The notes beneath the pieces are model-generated. The model was given only the letters and a program-made list of their open reading frames with translations. It was not told the DNA's origin and did no database searches. This document shows positions 20,621 to 33,399 of a stretch of DNA of 64,000 nt, in pieces (the first letter of the stretch is position 1; each line of letters begins with the position of its first letter). The DNA is from Malurus cyaneus samueli (lineage: Eukaryota > Chordata > Aves > Passeriformes > Maluridae): the NCBI GenBank assembly GCA_009741485.1, contig CM019219.1:3411143-3475142 (forward strand), written 5' to 3'. The position numbers were made by a program, and so were the translations under genes.

Positions 20621-23600
20621 CTCCAGGCAACCCCCTGCTCTATGTGTGTGTGTCTGGGAGGTGCTTCTGCTGTTAAAGACCTGATGCCTTTAACAAGGGT
20701 GAGAGAATTGGGGTTATGTAGCCGGGAGAAGAGAGCCACTTCCAGTGCCTAAAGGGGCTCATGGAGAGCTGGAGCGGGACTTAGGACAAAGGATGGAGAG
20801 ATAAGATGAGGGGAACGCTTCACACTAGCAGAGGGCAGGGTCAAATAGGGTATTTGGGAGAAATTGTTTTCTGTGAGAATGGTGAGGCCTTGGCACAGGT
20901 TACCAAGAGAAGCTGTGGCTGCCCCTGGATCCCTGGCAGTGTCCAAGGCCAGGCTGGACAGGGCTTGGAGCACCCTGGGATAGTGGGAGGTGTCCCTTCC
21001 CGTAGCAGGGGATGGAATTAGATGGTCTTTAGGGGTCCTTCCAACCCATTCTGGTATTCTATTAAAAACTTCGGCTGTTTGATAAGTAGTCATCTTGCAC
21101 TTCAAGGAAAATTTTGAAGGGTTTGTTTTCCCCTTCAATATTTCCTTCCATGCTTTGCCGGGGGAAATAAAGCAATGCTTCTGTTTTGTTTTTAAATCAT
21201 TACATGGCACATCTGCTGCCTAATTAGCTAAATAGAAACCAGACAGCTCAGAGCCTCAGGGAAGATGTGTGAATAATGTACTGAACCTCAAAAGCTTCTC
21301 TAGTGCACAGTGCATGCACACATACAAATAATTTTTTACGTACGTATTTGATGAGATTCATTACAAGTTGCATGTAAGCATTAAAGCTGCTATTAGAAAC
21401 TAAAACACTGCTAAAAACTAGAAACTAAAGCTGCTGTTAGAAACCATAAATCTGGATTAGGAAAGTCAGTCTTATTTCTTCTGTAAATATTACCGATATA
21501 GTCTATTTCTACAAAAAAAGTTAAGTACTTTGCATATTGATGTCATTGTTTGTTTTGCCAGCTTGTTTATTTTATTTTTCTAGTGAAACTGAAGAGGTTA
21601 CTTTATACCACAAGTACCTTAAGTTTGAATGCCCTGCATCCTCCTGTAGAATTAAGGTAGGGAGTTAAACAGTTTGTTTTTTTTTCTTTTGTCTTTTTAA
21701 TCACTTAATCGACTAAATTGCATTGCTGTTAGTAAAATCATTGATTTTATGCACTTATATTTTCATATAATCACTTAAAATCTGTTGGCTGATACTTTGT
21801 CTTGATAGCAGAGTCTCCTTTTAAATTGGTATTTCAGTGTTCTTTTCATGAAGGCTTTCGTCTTAGAGATAAAAAGCATAAACCAGATAAACTGCACATC
21901 TGTGATTAGAACTGTCAACTCTGGGGTTAAATAAACGTGTGAAAATTGTATGGCCATTACTCCTGAATGCTTAGAAAATCATTTTTGGGGCTCTCAGGCA
22001 CCTCTGTCCTAGTCAGAGTTTTATGGGGAATAATAGCAAGGAGAAATTGGCTTAATTTCTGTGGGAAAGAGTTCAGCATGGCTTTTCCCAAGACTCAAAA
22101 GAACAATGCATTGTCCCCTACGTACAAAGAAAACGTGAAATTTTTTTTTCCTAACCAATGTATTTTTTTTCCTTCTTGCGATAGCTGCTCTCCTTTGGTG
22201 AGAAACAAAGAGTACTCATCAGTAAAATAATTATAGAAGTGAAAGCAGTGTCTGCAAAACTAGCAACTGATTTTCCTTCACTAGGCTCGAGCATAGATCT
22301 AGACAGAGTGCAAACTATAATGGAATCCATGGGATCTAAATTGTCTCCAGGTGCTCAGCAGCTCATGGACATGGTCCGGTGTCAGCAGAAAGTAAGTCCC
22401 TTTTCCGTCAACACAAACAGTACTGATGTAGCATCTTACTAGTTAGGAATGGTCTAAAAAGATTTCGTGTTTTTTAAATCCGTGCTTTCTGCCACTTTCA
22501 GCCTGGTTTAGTTGTTGCCTCTTAAATGAGTGCAATGAGTAAAGATTGTGTATTCCAGCAATCACTGTGCATACACCGAGAGTTTATTCTGCATTATTAT
22601 AAGTTTCACTGCCGTCCTGTTCTCCTTTTGTCTGTTTCCATTGTCACTGCTTGTCAAGGATGGTGGGTGTGTTCCCTGGAATGTTTGGGGTGTAGGTGGA
22701 TGGGCTGGTTTGTCTCTTTAATGATCATTGTAAGCATGTCACCTTCAACTAAAGGGAATGTGCTCTTACAGAGAATTTACTTTAGATCCTAATCCTACAG
22801 TGAGCTGCTTCAACAAAATCCTGAATCCCTCTGATGATAATAATGTTCACATGTTGGAATCTGGTGTTAATGTTCATTGTTGTCCCAAATGTGTTGGGGA
22901 CATAGCATGGTAAAAATGAAGTCAGTAAAGCTCTTATCTTATTTAGAGACTGTCGTGATCATTAGCACATCATATTTACAGGGAATATAGTTCAAAACTA
23001 CTTTTAAAATCTTTACATCACACTGGTGGAATGCTGAGTTACAAAGAATCTATTGTTATTGCTGTATAATTTCAGTATTTCTTAATATTTAAATATTAAT
23101 GGTATTGTTTTTCTTCCCATCAGAACAGTTTGCCTCTTGCAGACAAACTCAGTTGGATCTTGGGGAAAAATTCTGATTTTGGAGGTGACCGTGCAGTAGA
23201 TGGATTACGCCGTGCAGCTCTTCAGTCATCACTGAGTCCATCAGCTGGTGAACCTTTGCCTGTTAAAAATCACTTAACAAGTGAAGCAATGTATAAAGAC
23301 TTAAAAATAACTCGTGATCTGAACTCAGAGCTACCTGAAAGAGAGAATACTCTGGGTTCTGAAAGACTTCCTACCCAGCAAAATGCAGCTGGCCTCAGGA
23401 ATGATTTGAAAAATGTGGGATCTTTGCAAGTGCAGGAACAAGCAGGTGAAATTCCAAATGTACCCAACCCACAGGTGCTTCTCCCTTTTCTTCAAAACTT
23501 GTGCACTCAGGTGAATCACCTTCGGCTCAAGGATGGTGGGAAAAGTGCAGTGGCTAAAGAGGAAAGTGTTCAGAGTGTTGGGTGAGTTAAGTTTGATGTA

Positions 23601-24738
23601 CTTCTGAAAGCAGTAGTATCTATTGACAAGTTTAAACAAAATATGTACTGTAAGCGCTTTATTCTCATTAGAAGCAATAGTGAATCTTAGAATATGCAGT
23701 TTTGAAGGCCACGTGGTGATGAACATTACAATTAATTTTTTAGATGAGCTGCTTGAATGTAGGAGTGTTTTTGGAAGAGATTATGTCTGTTGTCACTAAA
23801 TATTTTGTCTTTTAACTCCATTTAATCTAGTTTTAAAAAGTATGTTTCTGTATTTTCATATTCCTTTAGTTTCTCTTATACTACATTTTCATTTTGACCA
23901 CTTTTACCCCTACATCTTCCCTTTATCACACAATGTGCCATGATCTTTCTGCTGTAGTTGGAGTGTGTCATCCCACTGATTTTCCTGTTCCTCCTCGTTT
24001 GTTGGCATTTGAAGAGCAAATGTCACAGTCACCCAGTTTGATACCTCGGGAGCAATAGTGGAACTTGTGAGATGTAGGAATGTTGTGTAGGAATCAGGAT
24101 TGTAACAGAATGTCTCAGCTCCAGTATTTTTAAAGAATGCAGATGCAAAACCAGTGAGCTGCATAGTTTGGATAACTCCTGAAGTACATTTGCTGGCAAG
24201 GACAGTCTGCCACGCTGACAGAATACAAACTCTGTTGTTGGCTTGGGTGGATTTTGTTTTATGGAACTAAGCTTTCCAATGCATAATTGAGCCTTTGAAG
24301 ATGATAATGTACAATAGCATGTTTATGAAAAAAAATAGAGATCTAAAGTGTGGCAGGCAGGGAATTCTGCTAAAAGCCTAATGCCTTCCGAAGTTCATTG
24401 CCTAATAAATAATATTCTATATTTAAAAGGCCAAGTGCCCAGATCTCTATTATGCCCCTTGTCATTAATAAATAGGTTATATTTACTCTTATATTTGCTC
24501 TTTTTACAGAGTAGAACAGCAGCCTATTTGCTCCTATTTGGAAAAGATAATTTCAAAAAATCTGGATCTTATGGAGAAGAAACTAATGGACTATATTGAC
24601 TGCCAAATCCAAGCTCTTCAGACACACATAGACAATAAAATGCTTCTCCTGATGGACTTGGTTCAGAACTCGAAACAAAATAAAATTTGCCAAGCACACT
24701 ATGATTCTAATGAGGGGTTTTCTAATGGAGAGAGATGA
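20138..24738 (+). CDS. PAAT: ATPase PAAT homolog (C10orf88)
   Basis: Six exons: 20138-20299, 20390-20581, 21584-21656, 22185-22391, 23124-23581 and 24510-24738, ending in TGA. The product is about 440 residues. Blocks recognised from vertebrate PAAT/C10orf88 include ARNMEVYVGEEYCGT, LLSFGEKQRVLISK, QTIMESMGSKLSPGAQQLMD and the C-terminal ICSYLEKIISKNLDLMEKKL, followed by a coiled-coil-like helix. In mammals PAAT is described as an ATPase associated with mitochondrial ABC transporters. The N-terminal 30 residues are an Arg-rich low-complexity stretch, so the start at 20138 is tentative. Exons 1 and 2 do not join in frame with the visible gt and ag: there is one base too many. All later junctions agree. 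The gene converges on CUZD1. Confidence 0.9.
20690..21062 (+). mobile_element. CR1 LINE 3' end in PAAT intron 2
   Basis: Typical avian CR1 tail: ggctcatggagagctgg, gtgaggccttggcacaggtt, agctgtggctgcccctggat and gggtccttccaacccattct, ending near attctattaaa. It is in the same orientation as PAAT. Confidence 0.88.
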
Positions 24739-26338
24739 ATGCAGAGGTAGGATTTCAATGTAAATACTTTAAGGGGAATTACACTTTAAAAAGCTTAGTA
24801 TTTATGCAGTAAAAATGTAAAGTACCTCAGTATTGTTAACTTGCATTTTGTTACTGTAATCCTATCCACTGTTGTACAAAGTTGTTAGTTTTATGAAAGA
24901 TCTTAAGAATATGTGTTTTTCCCTAAATATAAGAGTTTTGTATGCCCTTTGTAGCTTATTTATTTAAAGAGCATCACTAGAAGCTGTATGAACAGTTCCC
25001 AGTTCCACTTGGAACAATGGAGTATTCTAAATAAACTTGAGTGACTGCCTATCTTTTTACCTGCATGTAATCAGTTCACCTTTTTTTGGTTGTATTAGTT
25101 TTTTATGTGAAATGTGTTAACAGTAGAATAGAATGCAGTTTGTGCTTTTGCTTTATTTTAGTGGCACTCCTGTTGAAGACATTCTTTGTTCCATCTCTGA
25201 GAGGAAGGTTGGATTGTCATTGCCTAATTTAGACAGTTTATGGAGTTGTCTTTAGAGAGCTGGGGGAATGTGAACCCTGCCTGGACTCTTTGAAAGCCTT
25301 GTTGGCTGTACAAGAACCTGAATTAGGAACCCAAGCTCCTTAAGTGAGGAGGACCTAAAATAAGACTGCCATATCTTTTTTTTTTACCTCTTAAACTACC
25401 TGAGTGTGCAGGAACAACTGAAATGAATGCATACTCAGCAGACCTTATCCATCTTTCAGTATCCTAAGAAATGCAAGTACTTCATTTGTGGTCCCTCTCA
25501 AGCAGATGTCATTCCCAGATAGGATGTGCTGGGTAGCTCCAGAAGAGCAAAGAAGTTTCCTTACTGCTTCACACTTCCTTTAACCCTTTGGGATCAGTTC
25601 TGCTGGCATTTGGAGAGGTAGGAATGTGACCCAAAGTTCCTCTTCTATGAAAACTCAAATTTCAGGCTTCATTCTGTTTGCTGCTCTTGGATTCTGGAGT
25701 GCACCATTAAAATGAACAGTGTAGGGACTTGATGGTAAATCCCTCAGATGGGTGCACAGACATTTTTGGCAAGAGCTATTGATGGGGAAAAAAGTGTTGG
25801 CTCATAAACAGCATAGGCATATATAATCCAATATCTTTATTTAGTCTGCTTAATATTTTGTTCTCCAGGAAAACTGATGCCTTTTGAAGACTGTCATAGC
25901 CTGATTTAGTAACCCACAGGAGCAGATTTGGAAGAGAGGATAATTTGCTTTGAAAAGACATCTTACAGTTGTCCCTCAGCTTAGCTCACTCCTGGCAAGG
26001 TGCAGTTTCAAACTGATTCAAAAAGATTAGAGGGTTTTTATCTCTTTTAAGAAACCAGGACCTTAATTATCCTGTACTTCATACGTTTAAAGGTTTAAAG
26101 ATTATCTTGAGGTAGACACACGCTCTTTTTCAACTCAATGACTTAAGATAGAATACTAAGTTGAGAGGTTTTCGGTTTTGATGAGTTTTTTAATTGCAAA
26201 GGAAGTTGAAATGTGTTTCTGAGTGTTGTTGCGTTCAAATGCTGTTAATTTATTGATTTTTTTTAATTTTTAGTTTTTTCCTCTTTCAGTGACAAATCTG
26301 AACAGAAATTGACACTAATTAAAAATCTTCTGAAGTAG
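24739..26338. other. PAAT 3' UTR and PAAT-CUZD1 intergenic
   Basis: Holds the PAAT 3' UTR up to about 25050, then AT-rich DNA up to the CUZD1 stop codon. It should also contain the CUZD1 3' UTR. No other gene is evident. Confidence 0.5.
25030..25035 (+). terminator. Polyadenylation signal AATAAA for PAAT
   Basis: A canonical AATAAA about 290 bases after the PAAT stop codon, followed by T/G-rich sequence. Another gene converges from the other side beginning at 26339. Confidence 0.6.
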
Positions 26339-26499
26339 TTAAAAGGAGCTGTAGCTGTATCGTGCTTGGTGTTTGTGATGTTTTAGTATCACAGCTACCA
26401 CAATGAGAATGTTTGAAATTAAAACCACAAAAGCCAGAGTGTAGAAGTTGTATTGTTGCAGCTTTGGTGTTTTTTCAGCTTCTGCTTCAATGAAGGATT
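26339..26499 (-). CDS. CUZD1: Terminal exon of CUZD1: membrane helix and tail
   Basis: The exon encodes an acidic juxtamembrane stretch, a membrane helix ([20 protein letters not shown]), and a short His/Lys-rich tail ending RYSYSSF and TAA. The acceptor is tctctatacag. This is the type I anchor expected of CUZD1. Confidence 0.88.
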
Positions 26500-29400
26500 C
26501 TGTATAGAGACAAAAATAGTGTTTAAAATTTAGAGTAAAACATTTTTTAGATATTTGCATTTGCTTTCCCACAGAGTGCACATTCTGAATATGTAGTACT
26601 GAAGATTTGTAAAAATTGGTAATAAAACAATCCTGCAGAACATCATGATGTTAAATTCTTTGGTATTGCTGCAGCCAAGTTACTGCCAAGCAGTGCTGTC
26701 ACTATCAGAGAGATTTGAGGCATTTGCTGAAGAAAAGCTGGGCAAAAAAAGCAACTTGTGGTTCTAACCCTGTGCCTTCCAGTGGTTTCCTATCTGCTCC
26801 TCAGTAAAACTCATTCTGTGTTTTATAACACCCTGAGTGTGATCTATTTGCATTTGCATCCTTTTCACATTACACACCCACTTCACTCATATGGATGCAA
26901 AATGTTTCGCTATTGGAATAAATGGGACCAGACCTAAAATGTTGCTAGAGTTCAGAAAGGTTAATAATTAAAAAAAAAGAAAAGCCAAGAAAAAAAGAAA
27001 ATATTCTTACTACTCTTAAGAGCAAGATTAATTTTAAATATTTCTTAGATCTGGTACCTGAAAGCAAGTGGCCCAATATGCACTTGTCAGGTGGAGTTTT
27101 GGGCTCCATGAAAGTGAGAACTATGAGCATCATGGGAGTAATAATGCAAGATTTTAAAAATAACTTTTCCATACTTTGTAGTTTCTCTTTGCTCTCGGTA
27201 CTTGACCACTGTAGATCAGACTGCAAACGGCACTAAAGCTTGATTGTCTTACAAACACCCTTTCAGCTCTCATTTGAAGGCATGGTGCTTTTGGTTTCTG
27301 CTCCCAAAACTGTCAATTCCTGCTCTCCTGGGTACTGCATGCAGGGGGAGGATTTAGCCTGGAATAACTCAGCTGTGTTTATTATCTGCAGTACCAACAA
27401 CTAAAAACAGTGAAGTGCACACATATATATGTTTATTTTTAATTTTTTTATTACTCTTACCTGAGTGCTCAGCAGCCCTGAGATCTCTTTTCAGGCGGAT
27501 GGGGCCCACTACAGTGTTGGTTTTCCATGTGTATGGAGCAATGTCTCTTTTCTGCCTGGTGATGCAGCCTCTGGCACAGCGAGAATTGGTGTTGCTGCTG
27601 TCACAGATCACAACGTTACACTGGAGATAAACTGTTGGAAAGCTCCTCAGGAACCTGAAGGCCCGAAATTTGAATCTTCCTTGGTTTTCAAATGCTGGGT
27701 AGGTTACCACAGTGTCATCTTTATTGCAACTGCAACAGAATGGACAGATCTGTTACAATAGTCCACTTAACATAGTAATTCTCACTAAGTACTGTGAACT
27801 GTAACTACAGCACTTAACCAGGGTGTTGTTTTTACACATGGGCATAGAATGATGTGGTTTTTTTTTGCTTTGCCCACCATAATTGGTTCGTGTTTTTCCT
27901 AGCTCTGTTTCTCTGAAATTAGGCTTCCAACCGCAGTCTACTAAATAAGTGGAAGACAAAAATGAAAGAAGTACAGTTGACATTTAGATTTTATTTCCTC
28001 ACACATTAGGAAACTGTAACAGAAGCAGCCTTACCCATTCCTGATTAAGTCATATGTCAGTGATCCAAAATCCTCCTGTGGAGATGCTGTGCAGGTATCA
28101 ATGAACACCTGGAGATTTGGGTCAGTGGAATGAAGAGTCGCAGCAACATAGAGAGTTTGGTTCAAGTCCACGTAGTATGGGAAGTATTGTATGGGCTTGG
28201 AGAAGAAATCTGACTCGTAGAAGGCCATGCTGATGTTGTATCTTCCCCCAGCAATTATTTTTTGGATGGCATTGTTTTTTGTCACGTAAATGACTTCCAA
28301 GGTTGCGTTGTTGCTGATTCTGCATTCTGCAATGATCTCTGTGTTCTTCTGGCGGGTGATGACATTGCCAGCTGGAGCCAGGGTTATGGTGTTGGTGTAA
28401 GTGATACTGTGGCTTTCATCCTGGGAAAGGAACGGTGGGAAGGGCTCAGCTGGGATTGCATGAGCAGAGCATTGAAAGTCTTTGCACCAAACTTACAAAC
28501 CTGCCCAGCTGTGCTTATCAGAGGCTCGAGATACCCTGAAAATGTGAAACAGGCTGCAACCAAAAAACCTTATCAACCCTCCTGTTTTGAAAAAAACACT
28601 ACTCAGGCAGCAAAAAGGTTAAGGAATAGTGCATGGAGTGTGGGAAGCACCAAAGCTATGCTACAATCAGCCTTATGAAAACAGTGCTATGAACTAGCTC
28701 TTGGGAATTTTTTGGGGGTTCATTTATGTGGATTTTTTATATTTCTTTTGAAAGGTTCATTGATTATCAGGCTCTTAAAGAAGAAAAATATTCTACTTCA
28801 AGACAAGAGACATACCATGGGATGAGCTAAGTGAAAGTAAATTTACATGCGCTTCATACACTGCTTTTACCAGCTCTTTCATAACCTCTTTGTTAGCTTG
28901 TTCATATTTTTACCATTTCCTTTTTAATTGTTCCACAGCTGGCCAGTGGGAAGGAGAAGATCACTTCTGAATCTGTTACAGTTGGTCTGCAAGATGGATC
29001 GTTCAGCTGCAGTTGAGCTTCACTAAAACCAAGGGAAGCCAGGTAAGATTTGCTCAGAACAATTCTCATGCTGTATGAAGGGCAGGTAAGGGTTGCTGCC
29101 ATTGAAAAAGAAAAAAACCAAAAACACATTAGAACTAACTGCTGTGTCTAAATCCTTCAAGTGATTCTGGATTTGTCAGTGAAAAAGCTCATGCATGCTC
29201 GAGGTCATGCAGAATTTGCACCAAAATTTCATGCCCAACTTTAAACCAGGAGCAAAACCACGCTAAAAGTTTAATTTTAAATTCAGTTTAACATAGAAAT
29301 GTGTTAATGTGTTAAAGTAACACAGAATGGATCTCTTCCTTTATAAAAGGGAAAAGGAATCGAAGTTCTAGTGCAGAATGATAGGTGTGGAAATTGATTT

Positions 29401-32400
29401 ATCTCAGGCATTGAGGCTTTAGAAGCTCTTTTCTATCTCAGTTAATGGGAATATAGACATAAAAGGATATAGGACCAATAAGGAAAATAAGGCCCAGCCC
29501 AGGGGGAAAAGAAATTACCACCTAAACTCTGACTAATCAATGCAGACCATTTTCCTGAGTACCTCAGGCAACAAAAGCATTTAAACTTACCAGTCAATAA
29601 GAGTTTGTATTTGCATCTGAGCACAATAATAGTGCCTGTCCAAGGGAAGGAAAAGCTTGGATTTTAAGTAGAGCCAGCTAGCAAAAAAGGACCCAAAAGT
29701 GAAAGAACAGGTTTTCTTTTGCAGGTGGGCCAGGAAATAAATGATGCTCTATAGGTGAGACTAATGTGGGATTTTTGTGTGTAAAGACAGTTAAAGACTG
29801 CCAATAAAAAGGCTGAACTCCTCAGTATCAACTGTCAGTTCTTTTTTATGTTTGTAAGAGAAGAATCATGAAATGAAGAAAACCCATCATCCTCTCCCAT
29901 GTAGCGAGTGCACTCACTGTTGAAATCCACGGGACCTGGCAGGGGAACACTGGAATACTGAGCTGAAAATCCTCTGTAGGAGGTGGCGTCATCTGTGGAC
30001 AGCACAACTGTCATCATGTTTGAAGAAGACTCAAATGTGGGCTGGGCACGACCACACACTTTCCCCAATAATCTAGAGTCAGTGGTGGGGCCATCATAAA
30101 CTGCTGTGAAGTCTAGTTGGCAGTTTCTGTCCAATTCCAGGCTGCAGGGAGAGGAAAAACCATTTCAGGGAAATCTGAGCACTGGATAGAGGAGTGCAGA
30201 TAAAGTGGTGAGTTCCACTGAATTGAAATAAAATAATGGAGAACAGAAGAACACACAAATACACATTAAAACAAAATGAAACATAAAAAAAATTATGTTT
30301 CTCAAAATAAATAGTTCTTAAATTGTAGGGTTGGCTTCTGTGGGCCTCTGAAATCTCTTGTATGTATCACAGAGGAAGATTCTTGCAATTTTTCACCAGT
30401 GAAGGGTGGATTCTCCCAGAACAATATCAGCAGAGGGGTGCTGAGAGCATATTCCATACTGTGCAGAGTTCATTGTCTCAAAGTGGTCAACTTAAGGATT
30501 TCCTGTGGAATCCTGTACACCTCATACTGAATTCCTGCAGAGCATGCTGCAGTCTGAATATCTCAAGATGTGGACCTACACCTCATGGTTGGTCACCCGA
30601 GATGTTTTCCTTGTTTCTCTGACTGGCACTGCAGCAGCTTTAGGGTAATGTACAGGGATGTGAAACACTTTGCACTCATTTTATCATAAAAGTCAACAAA
30701 ACCCACTGATTTTAAAAGTGTACAGATGTTCTAAAAGTTAGAACTTTTATTCCTATGTTTAAAAAAGTAATGCCTTTAAATAGAATGAATAAAGAGATTT
30801 AGAGCATTGGGGCATTTACTCACAAAAAATCCTGGAACTGTAAGTTTATCTTCGAGTTTTTTGGTGCTTGTATGTGCCAGACACAGTATCTGAATCCAGG
30901 GTAAGGTGCTGGGTAATTGGGGCTGCTGAATGTCCCATTGGGACCAGTTAATTCTCCCCCACAATTTTCAGTTTCTGAAAAGGAGATGTATTAGTAACAG
31001 AATAAGTCATGAGTCATATTGAAAACCATGGTATGTAACTAGCAGGGTAAATGCTGTAATATTTGCTAACCGAGTAGATTTCATAGAAGTCTTGAAAGTC
31101 CAAAAAAGTTGCCTTGCCACTTTTTTTAAAAAGTAAAGTTTAACTTTTTAGGATCTCTGCAAATGCACTATTTGTGCCTCTTTCACTGATTTTTCCTCCA
31201 TGCCATTTTCTGGGGCCTGGAGACTTAAGTGAGACTAATAAAAGTTTCTTTTATTGGTGCAGTTCAAATGGTATCAATGACTTACTTGATCCTGGTGAAA
31301 AGAAGTAATAGTAGACAAAAGTTCCTTGTGAAAGCCACAGAATTGGTTGTTATGAGAAAAGTTAAACTGTCTGAAGACGATTCAAGCACTGGGACTGCAT
31401 CAGTATCATTACACACTTGTCCAAGAAGAGGTGAATTAGTGGAGGGGCCATCAAACACTTTAATGCTTTCTGTTTCACAGCTTGAAGAAGGAGCAAATCT
31501 ATTGGGAAAAACACAGTGAGAACCACTGAGCTCACTGGCAGATACACAGGCTCACAGATAAATGTGTGCACACGGGTTGGGGCAATCCCACAAATACAGG
31601 CTGGGTGGAGAATGGGCTGAGAGCAGCCCTGGGGAGATGGACTTGGGGGTGTTGGTGGATGAGAAACTCAGCATGACCCAAAAGTGTCTGTGTGCAACTC
31701 AAGAAATTAATGGGTTTGGACTGCCTCAAAGGAAGAGAGCTTGAGGGAAGTTATTCTTCTCTACTCTGCTCTCATGGCACCCTGTCTAGAATGCTGCATC
31801 CAGCTCTGGGACCACAGCACAAGAAGTTGCTCCGAGGGTTGGGGCAATTCTGCTCTGGAGACAGGCTGAGAGAGGTGGTTGTTCAGCCTGGAGAATGGAA
31901 ATCTCTAGGCAGACCTTGGAGACCTAAAGGGCTCCAAGACAACTGGAGAGGGACTTTAGACAAGGACATAGAAGGACAGGGAATGGCTTCCCACGGCCAG
32001 AGGGCAGGGATGGATGGGATATTGGGAAGGAATTGTTCCCTGGGAGGGTGGGCAGCCCTGGCACAGGGTGCCCAGAGAAGCTGTGGCTGCCCCTGGATCC
32101 CTTTGAGTGCCCAAGGCCAGGCTGGACACAGCTTGGAGCACCCTGGGATGGTGGGAGATGTCCCTATCAGTCCCTTCCAACCCAAGCCATTCTGGGATTC
32201 ACTGGAAAGCACAAAGCACATTCAATGCAGAGAAATATTTAGAAGCAATAAACTTCTGTGTTATATTCCAGGAAAATGAAACCGTACAAAAGCATCAGTA
32301 GGAAATACTTACTTAAAATGGGAGAAAATGAGCCTAATTGTTTGATTTGTATTCCTCTGGATTTGCCAGATGCAGTTTGCATTTGCATTTAGTTCAATCC

Positions 32401-33332
32401 TCAATGCTTTGTTTGGCTCATGAAGTGAAGCCCCACAGCGAGGCACCCCTGTTGAACAACAGCAAACACAAAAAAACAGCTTGCAAGGATATCTCTCAAA
32501 TTCTCTCTTGCAGTACGATTTCATCTTCCAATATGTAAAGACGGGGAGAGTCCATCATCAAACAGATGTGAAAAATGTGCTAATTTAAAAAAATGTATAT
32601 TATTTCAGTTTATGAACTCTGATGAATCAGATGGTAAAAGAATACTAAAAACTGAGTTTATCCTGGTTTTCTTAGTAGCAGAGAAAAGGCTCAAGATGAT
32701 AGTATAACTGGAAATGCCAAATGATACAGGACACGTCAGCATCCCTCTTCAGGAAGGTTTGTCACCACAAGCACTTCAAGCCTGGGGACTTGTACATTCT
32801 CTTATGAAAAAAACCCACAACCCAACTACATCTGAGCACAGAATGGTGACCCCAAAATGAGCAAAAACCAGTTCTTTATTGCTTCTGATTGAACAAAGAG
32901 AGCATGAAGAAATCTCTTTCAAAAAGTAGTAATATCTTAATTAGTCACCTGATTCCTGTTACTCCAATATAGTATTATTTTACAAAAGCAAATTTACATT
33001 CCAGACTAAAACCTTTTCAAAATCAAGTTCTTAAATTAAGGGAAGTAGCATAGGGAGGAATGTATTGAATTATTTTTTATTATTTACCATTTTTAGTGCT
33101 TGCCGTCACATTTAGGTGTCACCGTTGTGCATCAGCACACAAAAATAAGATTCACTTTTAGAGATGTTTAACATTTTGCTCTTCAGTTGCCTATAGAAGA
33201 CCTGTTTTGCAGAAATCAATAAAATGTCACATATAAACAGATTTCCATACCTGAGAATTCTATTGAGTTGTCTTCAGGGAGAGCCAGAGCAGTGAAGAGA
33301 GGTAGGAGGAGAAACTGCCTGAGCAGCTGCAT
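26339..33332 (-). CDS. CUZD1: CUB and zona pellucida-like domain protein 1
   Basis: Nine exons on the - strand: 33251-33332, 32313-32448, 31286-31498, 30824-30974, 29918-30141, 28914-29095, 28035-28420, 27461-27729 and 26339-26499. The domains are a signal peptide ([17 protein letters not shown]), CUB1, CUB2 ([11 protein letters not shown] and SSSNMMTV), a ZP domain, a RQKR furin-type site, a membrane helix and a short basic tail. About 600 residues, close to mammalian CUZD1. The order DMBT1-CUZD1-C10orf88 matches human 10q26.13. In mammals CUZD1 is a secretory-granule or membrane glycoprotein of pancreas and reproductive tract. One apparent error: a run of four T (31317-31320 on +) in CUB1 shifts the frame. 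Removing one base restores the expected Y-rich strand and the intron phase. This may be a sequence error or an inactivating allele. Confidence 0.92.
27461..29095 (-). CDS. CUZD1: ZP domain of CUZD1 (three exons)
   Basis: Exons 28914-29095, 28035-28420 and 27461-27729 encode the bipartite ZP polymerisation module. It starts with [11 protein letters not shown], passes through CGTIKKE, ITYTNTI and [11 protein letters not shown], and ends with YLQCNVVIC and the processing site RQKR. The phases are 1, 0 and 2, as in the ZP exons of DMBT1 at 56033-57594, with near-equal exon lengths. The two ZP domains are therefore clear paralogs. Confidence 0.88.
31555..32205 (+). mobile_element. CR1 LINE 3' portion in CUZD1 intron 2
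   Basis: A longer CR1 copy, antisense to CUZD1. It carries pol C-terminal and 3' UTR signatures (gacttgggggtgttggtgga, agctctgggaccacagcaca, aaggccaggctggacac) and the usual end tccaacccaagccattctgg. The frame is interrupted, so the copy is dead. Confidence 0.9.
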
Positions 33333-33374
33333 TTTGAGGGCAGCTGGGGAGGGCAGGCTCTGGCTTTTCTGACA

Positions 33375-33380
33375 TTTATA
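33375..33380 (-). promoter_or_regulatory. TATA box of CUZD1
   Basis: GGTATAAATG on the - strand, about 45 bases upstream of the CUZD1 ATG at 33332. That leaves room for a start site and a very short 5' UTR. The same ten bases occur at a similar distance upstream of the SRCR/mucin-like gene. Confidence 0.65.
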
Positions 33381-33399
33381 CCTTCTGCTATTTCACAAT

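Noticed and set aside
19795..20739. Long open frames on both strands across the CpG island, up to 314 codons
   Set aside because: The island is so GC-rich that stop codons are rare in all frames. Compositions are Pro/Arg/Ala runs without domains, and only the + strand frame with the PAAT exons shows family similarity.
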